A stretch of DNA of 64,000 nucleotides from Drechslerella dactyloides (taxonomy: Eukaryota; Ascomycota; Orbiliomycetes; Orbiliales; Orbiliaceae), in contig JAGTWJ010000011.1 of the NCBI GenBank assembly GCA_020064725.1, positions 558,001 through 622,000 on the forward strand, read 5' to 3'. Made by a program: the position numbers and the translations under genes. The notes under the pieces are model-generated. The model ran no database searches. It was not told where the DNA came from and saw nothing but the letters and a program-made list of their open reading frames with translations. This document shows, one piece after another, positions 32,745 to 45,100 of this stretch; the stretch's first letter is position 1, and each line of letters begins with the position of its first letter.

Positions 32745-34350
32745 TCATATCGAAACTCGCCGGTTCAAGTGTGCATGCAGCCGCCGCTGATGGCCTTGGC
32801 GTCGGATAGTATGACCGTGGCGGCTGCTGTTGGCCGCAATCCTCGACTTGACATGTCTGGCACCACGAGATCTCGAAACCTTCGCATTCGTCTCGCCGTC
32901 CCGCACGGGCTGCGCTGCCCGTTTGAAGAACTGCGACCCGGCGCCGCCGCTCGCTGCGATCTTTGACCAGCTGCCGCTCAGTCCTGATTTCACGGTGCTC
33001 GTCATCTCCGCCGTCGTCCACGAGGCGTCCCAGAACGCCATCCCGCCGAAGGGATTGTACGTTGAGTTTGTGCTGGTGCCCTTCCAGAACACGCGAGCGT
33101 TCTCACAGTCTTCCATCGTCTCGCTGGCAACGGCGAGCAGGTCTTGCAGCGGCATGTCGCCGCCGGACGACGCCGCGGCGACGTTGGCAGGCGTGCCGAG
33201 GAAGAGTTTGACGTGCGGGTTCAAGGAGGAGGAGCGCGCCCATTCGGCCCATTCGTTGAAGTTGAAGCTTTCCTTGTTTGATGGCGCGCAGGGGTTATCT
33301 GTAGAAACAAACGTCAGCATTGTTTCTGTTTCGGTGTGCTGTAGCTGGCGAGGATAGCAGGATATCTTACTGTAGAATTGAATAAAAAGCTACGGATATC
33401 AAAACATTGTTAGCGTGTGTACTGGGTAGCTGGTAGCCGTTGGTATACCAACTCACCATGTCGAACCAGGACCGCTTTTCCAGGAGCGCCGGAGAGAGTA
33501 TCACGTCGGGAAACGGGCACTGCGGGGACGCAGTGATCAACCAGTCGCTCTTGCCTCCGCGGCCTGACTCGCTCTGATACAGGGACCGCAGCTGGTCGAT
33601 GAAGACGGGCCAGTACACGCCTTCCTGCCCCACGGGCGACTCGATATCTGAAGTTTGCGCATAGCACATCAATATTTACCCGGCTTTCAAAGCATGATAC
33701 AAATCGATAGAAGGGGCCGTCATACCCAAGTCGACGCCGTCCAACTCGATGTTGCCGAACGGGCGCTGAAAGCCACCGCCCTGGCCGCCGCCTAGAAATG
33801 TCCCCCAGATCTGGTTGGCCGCGGCGGTGGCCTCCGCCGGGCTATTCAACTCGTATCCGGAGCCGTACCCGCCGACGGAGATCAATATTTTCTTCCCCTG
33901 TCTGCGGCAGTATTGGATGTCGTCCGATATGGTGGCGTAGTTCATATCTCCATCCGTCATGGGGGCTATGTGCAGAACGGGTGCCTTCTCATTTCTAGCA
34001 TGCGGGTCAGTGCCGTCGGTAAGATCGGTTTCGGTGCATGGTGGAGGGCGTACGTACCCGGACAGCTTTGCGACGAATGAAATTATCAAAATGTCAACGC
34101 TATCGCGAGCGCAGTAGTGTCCAAGCGGTTCTTGGTTGCCCGCTGTGAGACGCAAGGCCGCCTGTGTTAGCATTGACTTCCACGCACGATGCGGATTGGG
34201 ATATTGCCTTGGTTGATTCTTACCCTGCGAGCTCTGGCCCCAGTAGAGCGCTACGTTATCCGTGCGCTCCAGATCAAAACATCGCACAGGGCTCGAGATT
34301 GATAGTAACAGTAGCGTAAGAGATAAGGCGTAGAAGTAAATGGAAGCCAT
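32745..34350 (-). CDS. GH18 class III chitinase, secreted, 6 exons
   Basis: Endochitinase of the plant/fungal class III type. Six exons (34224-34350, 34058-34142, 33726-33994, 33457-33647, 33371-33389, 32745-33298) join in phase to 414 aa. Residues 1-24 form a signal peptide. The joins restore VALYWGQSSQAGNQEPLGHYC, KILISVGGYGSGY, the catalytic DGVDLDIE (DxxDxDxE with the acid Glu present, split by intron 3), and FIQFYNNPC. The last of these depends on a 19-nt exon coding LFIQFY. FGGMAFWDASW forms the last barrel strand. The C-terminal 70 residues are Arg/Ser-rich without a visible chitin-binding module or GPI signal, so the true 3' end may differ. Role: wall remodelling or chitin scavenging. 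Confidence 0.9.
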
Positions 34351-35485
34351 GGTTTCAATAGGGCTGTTTAGAAGAAAATAGCTTTGACAGACCCGGCCTG
34401 TCTATAGTATCAATGGATCGCTTGGTTGAAGTAGCTCCCGAAGAATCCCAGTCGTGTCGCTTTGCTTGATTCTCTCGAGGTAGGCCAGGCAAATCCTCAA
34501 GCTTTATAGAAGCGCCATCAGATGTATCGAGGGGTGATAGAAGCTGGCAGTAATACGTAATGTGGATACTTCGTCGGTAACCCCGACCAGCCGATAGCTA
34601 GCCCAGTCGCGATAGTCAGAGGCGCAGTCCTGAAACGGAATGACATTCCATAGAGCTGCTGGGGCCGCCTGATAGACGGGGGGCCGCGTTTTATCGAGAT
34701 ATCCGGCTCGCTGGTGGAACATACTTGGAATGGAAGCGTGATTCAATGGCCCGCTACATGTTCTCTCTATAGATCTCCCGTGCGGGATCGATCTGGTTCC
34801 TGTGAGGAAATCGAAAAATCGCTATAGCCATCTTTGCGGGACAGAAATCTGCCTGCCTGCTTGGCCGAGGCCATTGTCAGCGGTAGTTACAACCGTGCTT
34901 TCTTGCGTATGTTAGAAATATGGGCCGCCAAGCGGGCACAGATACCAAACACATCCCGCCACAGGCATGTATGCACTTCGTGTGCCTTGGGTAATTGTGA
35001 CATACCCGGTTCACGATCGAGCCCTATGGGACATTCTGCAGCCATCCGCGGTTGGATTCCCGTCGGGCTGGTGAGCGTGTGCTTAGAATAAGCTGATTTC
35101 GGAATGAGAATGCATCCCGTCAGCAAGACTCCCATTGGGCTGCCAAACTGCGTTGACCTTGTTGGCTTCTCGAGCGCCGGCGCATTCGACTGCACCGCGC
35201 AGCTGAGATCATGTTGGGTCTGAGTCTTGGGATCTTGGATCTGATCTCCAACAGCTTCGGAGAAACCGCACCCTGCTCTGCTGCTTATCTCGGCGTAGAT
35301 ATGAGCAGGAGGCAGGTGGGGAGCTGTGACTGGTTGTCGTTGTCGACGCCACTTTTTACACAGCGCACAGCGCCAAATAGCAGAGCAGATTCGATTCATA
35401 CTACTTTTTTAAGTTGGTCTACGACAGCATCATATTGGCAGCTCATCCTTCAAGCTCGAGCTCGGTCACCACGCAGCCGACCAAC
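34351..35485. other. divergent spacer between chitinase and KTI12
   Basis: About 1.1 kb with no supported gene. A minus frame at 34504-34746 (80 codons) has balanced composition, but I recognise nothing in it and it lacks clear splice partners. Both promoters should lie here. Confidence 0.45.
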
Positions 35486-36710
35486 ATGCCGGTACGTCAG
35501 ATATGCAGTCCGGCCACCGCCTGATACCGTCCTCGAATCATACCATGGCTGACTGAAGAATTGCGCGCCGTTACGGCATATGAACAGCTCATCATGATGT
35601 CGGGCTTCCCAGCCTCTGGCAAGACCACCCGCGCCAACCAGATCAAAGACTTCTTCGAGTCCAAAATCTCCGAGCTCTCGCCCACCGACCCCCGCGTCGC
35701 ACGGCTCAAGGTGCACATTGTCAGCGACGAGAGCCTGGGCCTATCCACGGAGGTCTACAGAGGTACCACCGCCATACCCCAGAATCCACACCTCCCACCT
35801 CCAACCCGTATCAACAATTCAACTCACCGTGCAGTTTGAACAGAGGCACGACCGGAAAAGGATGCGCGGGCTACATTCTACGCTGCCGTCAAGCGACTCC
35901 TGTCGCAGGACGACATCGTCATCGCGGACGGGATGAACTACATCAAGGGATATCGATACCAGCTACACTGCGAAGCCAAAGCGCTCCTCACGCCGTCATG
36001 CGTCGTGTACGTGGGCGCGCCGGCGGAGAAATGCAAGGAGTGGAATGTTGCAGACGAGGAATCCGGGGATGGTGATAGCCATCGGCGCGAACGCTACGCC
36101 CCCGACGTTCTGGACAATCTGATATTCCGGTACGAGGAACCAAACGGGATGGCAAGGTGGGACAGTCCCCTGTTCATCGTGCCGTGGATGGACGAGGATA
36201 TTCCCGGGGAAGAGATGTGGAATGCGATGATCAATAATGAAGCTGTGAAGCCACATCAGGCGACAGTTCTGGTATGTTGCTGGAACCCCGAGGACGCAAT
36301 GTTTTGTTCTATTCCGGCGATTTCGATATTTCGAGAATCGAAGGGAGGGGCTGACATGTGCGAGTGGTAGAAACCTGCGGCGGAGGCGAATTATCTGCAA
36401 ATTCTGGATAAAGCGACTCAAGACGTGGTTTCGGCGGTGGTTGAGCATCAGAAGATGCATGGGCCGGGAGGCACTGTCGTCATACCCGAAGCATCGAATG
36501 TAAGCCGACCCTCAGGGTCAAAGACTCGTTCACCAACCGCAGACTAACCCAGGCGAGGGGCAGAAAATCGAACTGCCTGCGAACCACGTCGGCCTCCCGC
36601 AGCTACAGAGAATACGCAGGCAGTTTATCTCATTCAATCGGCAGCACACAGCCGAGAAGACAAGGCTGAAGACGATGTTTGTGGACTACTTGAACAGCGA
36701 GCTGGAGTAG
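35486..36710 (+). CDS. KTI12: Kti12 Elongator-associated P-loop protein
   Basis: Partner of the Elongator complex, needed for wobble-uridine modification of tRNA. It has a P-loop fold related to tRNA-Sec kinase. Five exons (35486-35491, 35588-35762, 35844-36271, 36371-36499, 36564-36710) join in phase to 294 aa. The first coding exon is 6 nt (ATG CCG); joining it gives MPLIMMSGFPASGKTTRANQ, the usual Kti12 opening with the Walker A motif. HIVSDESLG and REARPEKDARATFYAAVKR follow, then DIVIADGMNYIKGYRYQLHCEA and a C-terminal LRQ-type region ending RRQFISFNRQ and FVDYLNSELE. A longer first exon reading into the intron is possible, but the family opening argues against it. Confidence 0.94.
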
Positions 36711-36935
36711 AGAGCGCACGAAATCCGTGACAGACAGATCCAAGACAGAGTCTCGACCGCACGGAGTATTTGCTTGCATCTGACTGGTGTTTGTGGGCGT
36801 TCATTTGTAGAGCAAGGTCATTAGCAAAATCTTGGCGCTGGCTCCAGCCAGTGCATACTGTCCTGCCTTTGACCATCCTTCCGACTGGCGACATTGTGCA
36901 TCTCCAGCATCTCCAGCATCATCCGTAGTTCCAAA

Positions 36936-37870
36936 ATGTCGTACCAGATGAGAACACTGAGCGCGAACCGTAAGCCACCTATACCGCCCGAGCCCCATCA
37001 CATATTGCCTTCTCTGCATCAGAAGATAGGGTGATGTGGTTTCCCACGCCTGTAGCGACTGTTGGCTAATTGACAAACTGCAGCACTCGCGAAGGAGCGC
37101 AGGGGCGGGCAACACGCCGCCGACGAGGCCGAGTACGATCGGCTTCGTGGCCTCGCGCGCTCCGAGCAGAACCGTCGCCACGATCTCATCGGCGAGTCGC
37201 GCGCAGCCTACCAGAATGGCGATAAGGCACGCGCCCACGAGCTGTCGCAGGAGGCAAAGCGGCACGAAGCCAATGCCGACGCATACAACAAGCAGGCATC
37301 GGAGTATATCTTCCGAGTGAATAACGCGAACCAGGAGGAGGATACGATCGACCTGCACGGTCTGTTCGTCGAGGAGGCCGAGTGAGTCTTCCTGTTGCCT
37401 TTCCGTCGCCGTGAATCAACGTCACATTGATGCTGACGGTAGTATACAATCGCAGAGAGATTCTAGCGACGAGGATACAGGCGGCGAAACGACAGCACGC
37501 GAGGGGCCTGCACGTCATCGTCGGCAAGGGTATCCACTCCGAGAGCCACGTCCAGAAGATCAAGCCTGCGGTCGAGAAGTTCTGCCGGGATAATAACCTG
37601 GTCTACAGCATGGAAAAGAACGCTGGACGGATATACATCGATCTTCAGGCTGAGGGCGTCGGTGAAGTGGACCCGGGACAGCACTCTTGGGCATACGGTG
37701 GGCAGCAGCAGCAGCAGCAGCAGCAGGGCGGTTACCAGCAACAGCACCAGCCGCAGTATCAGCCTCATCAGGGAGGTGGGGGAGGCGGTGGAGGTGGGCA
37801 ACAGGGCGAGAGTGGCGGGCTGCTCGATCTGCTCTTCGGCTGCTTGAAAAAGGTGCTCTGTGGGAAGTAG
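36936..37870 (+). CDS. DUF1771-Smr domain protein
   Basis: Likely RNA-binding or endonuclease-like Smr protein; fungal and plant relatives carry the same DUF1771-Smr pair. Three exons (36936-36969, 37084-37381, 37456-37870) join in phase to 248 aa. Residues 20-85 are the DUF1771 helices (EYDRLRGLARSEQNRRHDLI, AHELSQEAKRHEANADAYNK). The Smr domain follows at about 95-175 with IDLHGLFVEEAEEI and the glycine motif LHVIVGKGIHSESHVQKIKP. A Gln-rich then Gly-rich linker leads to a short hydrophobic Cys-containing end (LLDLLFGCLKKVLCGK), possibly a membrane- or partner-binding helix. It lies 225 bp downstream of KTI12 on the same strand; no functional link is known to me. Confidence 0.88.
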
Positions 37871-38557
37871 GCGCATCGATATGCCTGCATCGCGTGGACA
37901 CTAATGATGTCGTCGGAGTACATTCAAGAACTTTGGAGTATCCGTGGTATTAAACATACAGTGGCTATTACACGATATTCGAGTGGGGTTGGTATATGCG
38001 TATACAGGGTTCGAGGACGATATACACTTGATGATGATGCGGGGGCGTTGAATTTTTATTTTTTTTTCAGATTCACGGCGATATACGGCACACACACCAG
38101 TTACAGATACACATGTACGATATATATTATTACATCCGTAGATGATATACGATACAATATAGTGCGGATATTCTGGCAGTCTGAGAAAAGGTGATGTAGG
38201 CGAGATGTAAATGTCGACAAAGCATGATATCCATAACTCCGAGGCCCGAACTCCCTTGCACCAAAATGGCCATGCTTGTACCCCCATCGATCTTCTTCCG
38301 CCACGGCTAGAATCCATGTGCCCCTCCGATCTCGCTAGGGACAGCCTTCGTGGCGATCGAGCAGCTCACTGCGGCTCGGAGTAGGACAGTACGGACGAGG
38401 AGCTTATCAGTCGCACGCTAGCCGTTGACGACGGACGGATTGACCGCGAGAATGATAGACAGGGAACATATGATGAGCTATAAGGCGACTCGGAATCAGC
38501 GGGAGGCTCCACTGCGGGAAGCAGCCGTTTCAGGAGTTTCATGAGGAAAATTTTTGC
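37871..38557. other. convergent intergenic region
   Basis: No gene is supported. The sequence is AT-rich with many gatata/tatac motifs around 37970-38170, compatible with two 3' untranslated regions. A possible extra last exon of the DUF202 gene would start near 38515 (see that entry). Confidence 0.45.
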
Positions 38558-39617
38558 TCATGTTGTGCTTACAGCAGCGGCGATAACCGTTAGAAATAGA
38601 ATCGATCCTCTGCTTGCGGGGAACTTCCCCTTGAGCAACCAGCTCTGGCTTTCGTAATACCGATTAAGGCCGATGAGTAGCACGAGAATAGCGATCCCGA
38701 GAAACGTTGCTCCGAGAGGCTTGCCCATCCGCCGCAGAGTCATCGTGCCTGGTTTGAGAGATTGCCATGTGGGAATCGCATCTTGGTGTAAGCTCTCACG
38801 GAATCACTCTAAAACAAATAAATGGCTGAGATGGATGCACCTGGCACCCCACGGGCCCCGATCATCATGCCGTGCGTCGGTTGCACGGTTGGCTCGTTAC
38901 CGGTAGGGAAGGAAGGAGCAAGGACTGAGCCATACCTTTCTCACTGGCGGGATCATCGGTTCCGAGGGTAGCGTTCAGCCTGAACAACTGCGTGACCGCG
39001 ATGCCGATCGAGGCGAACGATAACGAGGTTCGGAGCCATGCTAGGAACGTCCGCTCTGCGAGGAAACCAGCGGGTTAGAGAAGGAAGAGCTCAAGAGCAG
39101 CTTGGGAGCTTGACATCATGAAGGCCCTCTGCTCGCGGGGTCCATCCGCCAAGGTGGCACTAGGAGCAACCCGACGTCCCGATCCCGTGCCAAGCATGTC
39201 TTTGAGAGAGAGCAACGGAAGGGCGTGAGGGAGGAGGATGAAAGCATCCGGCGGAAGGGTCCATTTCCCCACAGGCAAGCTGGCGAAGATGGGATAAAGA
39301 AACCTACCCAGGGCGAGGTGATCCCTGGCTACCGAGCCTTTGTTCTCCAAGTTTAGAGATCCGAACCTGGCGTAGGTCTGAGCGAGCCAGCCATCTTCGT
39401 GGTTCTCCGCTTTGCGCTTCCCTTTCGAGTCTCGTCTGGAGGGACCCGGGTGGTCCTCTACCGGAGCGGCTGGTCCTCCAGCGGCATCGGAGGCCGTTTG
39501 TGATACGTTCGGCGAAGCTGAAGCAGGCTGCTGCTGGTGCTGCGGCTGCTGGAGATCCTGCTGTGGCTGGTCCAGAGCGATAAGCATTTGGTCGTTCGCC
39601 GGCCTCTGTCGCGACAT
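38558..39617 (-). CDS. DUF202 (YidH-type) small membrane protein
   Basis: Integral membrane protein of unknown function found across fungi. Three exons (39308-39617, 38936-39055, 38558-38748) join in phase to 206 aa. Residues 1-95 are a Gln/Pro-rich, polar leader ending NKGSVARDHLAL. The DUF202 core then reads ERTFLAWLRTSLSFASIGIA (first membrane segment), VTQLFRL, RRMGKPLGATFLGIAILVLL (second segment), RYYESQSWLLKGKFPASRG and a third segment SILFLTVIAAAV. The frame stops shortly after that (VSTT), which leaves the third segment short. An alternative splice (donor GTAAGC after AAA, acceptor gcag near 38518) would give a different tail. The 3' end is therefore uncertain; the family call is not. 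Confidence 0.82.
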
Positions 39618-42163
39618 TTGCTCGGTATGGAAGCGGCGTCAGGTGTTACCGTGGAGATTTGAAGCTCCTCCGGGACGTGAAGATGAAAATAACGGAAGAG
39701 GGAAGAAGGGCATGCATGATGCTGGAGGTTTTGCAATGCGACGGAGCTCGCGTGACGAGAGGAACGTGGGTGCCAGCCATCCCAACGGACAGGCAGGCAG
39801 GCAGGCAGGCAACAGTTTGGACGTGCTGAGAGCTGTCCGCGAGACACTTTTTTGGTGGGAGCACATGAACAGACGGACGGGACTTACGGGGGCGTACTTC
39901 TCCTCCATCGGGACGGGAGACGGTACCTGAGCGGCCACTCGGGCGTGTACCTCACCTCGTCCGTACGTACGGACGTATACGTACCGTGCAGGATGCAGGC
40001 ACGGACAGCGCTGTGTACTAGATACAGCTCGTAACGTTCTCTACAGACGGCCGCCGTCGATGATTGGAGTGTCGGTCGCGATGGATGCGGGAGGGTGGAG
40101 CGGCGGAGGAGGGCGCAATCTCGCCGCCGACTGACGTGCTCCCTCCTGCGGCATCGACGACGCCATCAACACTATTACGTCTTCTCTCCGAATCCAATGT
40201 ACCCATGCAATAATAGGGACGACGGACGGTACATGTGCGTGCTTCTGCTAGCGCACCGCCGGCCGCCTGAAGATTGTCCGTATCGATAGCAGTTCGGGCC
40301 TGAGGGCGGCAGCCGTGCATGGCCCAATGAGATCGCTTTGCGAGTTTCGAGTCTGCGCCAGCAGGCAGGCATCCCTCGTTCGGAAACGTGCGTATGGGAT
40401 TGTGATTTCGAGACACGCTCAACTTCACGGTCCGGATTTCAAGAAACTCGACCTCGGATTCCGCTGCCTCAAGCGCTGGCCGTTTCATTTCGTCAAATTG
40501 CACCCGTTGCGCCGCCCATTTTAATTGGTTCGAGAATCCTCCATCGCGAAGCCGCACTTTACCTGTACGGAAGCGCCAGCAGTCACTTCGGAGCTTTTGC
40601 AATGGCAGTGCTCATTTTGCATTCCGTTCTCCAGGTAACTGGCCAGAGACCGCCATTGGCCTCGATCCTCCGCATCAATTGCACCCGGCCCAGCCATCGC
40701 TCAATCGAGGACGCATTTCCATGAAGGGCTACCCTTCCAATCTCCCAGCGAGACATTCACCGCAAGTTAACATTGCACCGTAGCACTCGTGCTGCGCTGT
40801 GCGTGCTGCACCGCCGGGCCATGCAAATGAGCACACCAGGCCGCCGTCGAATTCATCATACGTATCATTCCGAGCAACTGTTCAAGCATTAGTTCTGCTT
40901 GTCCACGTCGAAGAGACAAGGCCAGACCGTCGACTGCTCGATTCGACTCGTTTCGACCCGAATGGAGGCTCGAGCAGCCGTTCGCCTCGATTGAGCATGG
41001 ATGGCATGGCACCCTGGGGCTCCGAGTCGACCGCGTCCCACCCGGCATACCGAAGACACGCGCTTCCACCATCGGTTGAGATATGCATATGCATATATGC
41101 CTGCCTGCCTGCCTGCCTGCCTGCTTGCCCCTCAGGATGGACTTCATTTGTGCTGGGCGCCACCCGGCCACGCCAGGAGATATATTTCTGGACGTTCCAT
41201 CATCCCAGCCCGGGCCTTATCTTATCCTCCTCCCCCCCTCTGGCCCCCAATCTTGCAATTTTGCAAATGCAAAATACAAATAAATATTAAAATCTCAGTA
41301 CTTGTATGTGCGAACCTCGCAAGGTTTCCCCTCCGACCGTTCTTCCCTTTTACGTCTGGTTCGGCCACGACTGACCACATTCTGCAACTCGGAAGGCAAT
41401 AACGCACTTTTTACTACCCGTCGAACCGTTGTCGACATCGCTCTACCAAACCGGCATCCCTCTTAAACGAAAATCATCCTGTCATCGGACAGGTGTCGGC
41501 TTGCAAGGGGGGCCCGTTAAACCCAACGAGGCAGCCGCCAGCTGCTTAGTCCCGTTTGCCATTGACTCGAGGACGTACCGAGGCCTCGACAAGGGAGGCA
41601 GCACACGCCTACGAACTGTCTGCTCACTTGGAGATCCAGTAGTATCTATACAAGTATGATGGTGCGTGCTCGTATCGACATCTGAAGCAGCTCCAGGCGA
41701 TCATATCAGCATGCGGAGAGCATCGGTAAGCATCCTCGAAGCCATAAAACTCCCCGATGGCCCCGCTGATAAAGGTATTAACACTCTCGCTTGCAGGCCC
41801 ATCACTTGACGAGACGTTGAAAACCTTTTGAACCTGTAATATATTAGAGAAGGGAAGAGAGAGAGAGAGAGAGTCATGAGATTGGATTTATAGACGACTA
41901 CGAGACACGAAGCACCCGTCGACGATTTTCCTATCCTTTTCAATCAGCTTTAATAACTTCTTCAACCACAACCTTCCACGCTTTCTTAATGATACGCATT
42001 TGACCGCTCCAGCTTGCAAGACGAAATGTTGGTTTCCTCTTCTTATCCTTTTTTCGGTCGAGAGTCCTTTCTAAAGAGCGGAGAGACGAGTGACAACAGA
42101 AGCAACCACCGTCTGTCCGTGACCAAGCACGCCGACTGCGGGAATTATCCGATAGACGCAACG
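39618..42163. other. 2.5-kb upstream region of the Ras-GEF gene
   Basis: No gene is supported. It contains perfect short tetranucleotide runs: GGCA at about 39789-39810, CTGC/CTGCC at about 41099-41128, and an AG dinucleotide run at about 41857-41874. Frames over 100 codons here (e.g. 40018-40602 minus) are Arg/Ser-biased and match nothing. Part of it may be a long 5' leader. Confidence 0.5.
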
Positions 42164-45100
42164 ATGGAAGCGGTGATCCGGCATCCGCAGCCATTGTTGG
42201 CAAACCTCCACCGCCCGGCCGACCAAAGCAAGAGACACAGCAAGAAGAAGCCGATGCTCCGCTCGGCCTGGCTGTGGAATGACAAGCCGGACAAGCCGCC
42301 ATTGATCTCGGCCCCACAGCTGGTCCCGCAGATGGCTCCGCAGATAGCTATACCGCAGCTGGCCCCCCAGCTGGCCCCTCTGCCCCAGATCTTACGTGAG
42401 CACCCTTCCCTCCCACCGTCCAATAGCAATGTTTCGGTACATTATATCGAGAATGTATCTCGCGGTTGAACATGTTTCCGCGCAGCCGTCCCGAACGGGC
42501 AGCGGCGTCGGCCCAAACGGGCAGCCAACACGCGAAACAGCAACCTCCCACAACACAAGAAAAAGGAAGCAGGCTAACAGGAGTCAAAATTGTGAAGCTG
42601 CCGTGCAATCGTGTCGCACAGAACACAAATCTGAGACCGCAGGCAGGGCAGCATCCTCCGAGGTTGGTGATTATCCCTCCCGTGGGCCGGCCCCCGTTGA
42701 TCTTGCCCGCCTGCCCAGCTGAGCATGTTTCTGTCCCACGCTGCCAGTTGCTCGTCTGTATATTGTTTTTTCCCCTCCTGTTAATTTGCGTGCTAGGGAG
42801 CTCGTGCCCAAGGCAGTATATGAATGTTGGCGGCCAAGACCCTTGTACTGATTGGAAACCCTCTCCTCTATTTAATCTAGAACCCCTACTCGATCCCTCT
42901 GTCCGTCCGCCTGGGTAATGAAGATTTCACACTGTCGATCACCAAGTCTCTGGAACAGGTGCAGAAGAACACCCGACTAGAATCAACCAAGTCAGTACCA
43001 GCGGCGGCTCCGCCCGAGAGATACCCCAACTTGAACCAGGTCGGGCTCTCTTCAATGGCACCCCCATCGGCTGTCTTCTCCAAATTCCTGGCGGGCAGCT
43101 CGTCTCGGGACAGGGCCTCGAAGAGCTCACAACATCAAGCGCCGCCGCAGCAGCCGCCGCAGCAGCAACCGGCAAACAAGGAGGCGGACGCCGAACCGAA
43201 ACGCTCCTTCACAGACCGGCGGAAACTCAATGCCAAAGAGCTAAGGCTGGAGCTTAGTCGCAGCTACGACAGCACCGAGTACAATCTGAAGCGCTCCGGC
43301 AGCGTCAAGAGACCCTCGAATGTGTCCTCCCTGGATATCTCTTCGAAACATAGCAGAGAACACATTGAAAAAGTCGACAGAGAGGATAGACAAGACCAGA
43401 AATCACCATCGACGCCTATCCATGCCAGCGTTGCTCAAAGCATATCCGCCTACCTAGGCAGCCTGGGTCTGCTCACCCCGCCTTCCAGCACACGGAAGCT
43501 ACGTGAGGACAAGGCCAAGGAGGCACATGAACTGAAAAAGCAGAGCATAAAACACTTGACGCCGCCTCGGACGCCATCCAGGCCTACAGATCCATCCGCT
43601 CCAGTCGTCCCAGCTTCCCCAAACCTATCGTATTCGGAATCAGACTGGCCAAAAAGCCCACGCAATATCTTTCGCCCACCGACACTTCTTTCCCCTCGTT
43701 CGTCAGGAGACATCGAACAAGCATCTCTATCCGAGGGAGGGATCAGCCCAACGAACATAGTCAATCGCCCATTCATCTCCAATCCGCAGCCAAGCTCCGA
43801 CGTAGACTCGCTTAGTGATGGATTGTTTGAGAACCCGAGGCAGCTGCTTCAGCCACCTCCGCGAATACGGAATTCCTTCGATCCTAGCGCAGGAAACGCT
43901 CCTGGACTGCCGTTGAGCGAACTAGCAAGATTCGCCGAGCCAAATTTCTCGGGTCCGTCACAAGTCGCTTACGACATCCGCGACATGGTCTTGCCTGTCG
44001 TCATGATCGCCAATGCTTTTGGATTTCCCCACAAAGCCTCTGTGCGACCTCAAGCTCTGCCAAGAGCATCATTCTCTGTGGGTCCTGTGCTTGACTCGAG
44101 AACCAAGAGTGACAACTCGAACAGGTCGACCAGATCATCTCTTAAAGCCAAGACCACCTCGAGTTTTTTATCTCGAAGGGCATCGTCCAGGGCATCATCT
44201 TCCAATAGACCGGAGAGGAATAGCCCTTATCTGCAGAGCGGCCCCGCTTCCCTAGCCACAACTTCTCTGACCAATCATGCGTCAGTTGAGGATGCAACAG
44301 TGTCTATCCAGTCAGAGGCGTCGTCGTTCGAGAACCTACAGTCATCTAGCGCTGCAACGACATTTAGTGCTACGATAAGTGCATTTGATGACGATTCATC
44401 CGACGACGATTATTTCGGGGATCTGAAGCACTTGTCTGGACTTGGGACCCGTAATTTAAGGAGGCGACGGACGGGCTCCAAGAGGTTTTCTCGGGACTCT
44501 TCGAACTTCAGCGGAGACCGACCTTTCTCTCGTCTCTCACTGGGTTTGAAGCCAGAGCCACCTGTTCTCCTCAAAGACACCGAAGTTCGGCACTTATCCA
44601 CAGAAAACTTCGTCCCGGTCCGTCAGATCCCGATTCCGGAAGAGGCACAACTTTCAACATCTGCTGGAACCTTCAACAAGGCGAGGTTCGGCAGCTCAAG
44701 AGTCATCCGTGATAACGAGGTGCACCACTTGAAGGATTCAGACGGAGTTGATCACTTGGTTTTGGAACAAGAAGATGGCAAGAACGTCGTCGTTTCCGGC
44801 ACCCTAGATTGCCTCGTCATGGAACTCTGCACGTCCTTCGAGACTGGCGATGATGAGGCCTTCTCCGACGTCTTCCTCCGCGCATCGTTACTCTTTACCT
44901 CACCCTTGCCTTTACTCAAGGGACTCACCAATCACTTCAGAAATGGGAACTCTCGAGTCCAGGAACGGATTCTACTAATACTGGAGCGATGGCTACGAAC
45001 CCAGCCTGAAGATATCCTGGAAGCTGAGATCATCAGAGAGGTTCTCCTCATGTTCTTCGCTGAGGTTTCTTGCTGGGGCCACACCCAGTCTGCAGTCCGT

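Noticed and set aside
34504..34746. 80-codon minus frame with balanced composition upstream of the chitinase
   Set aside because: No homology recognised and no clear splice sites linking it to another exon. It might be a gene remnant, but I cannot support it.
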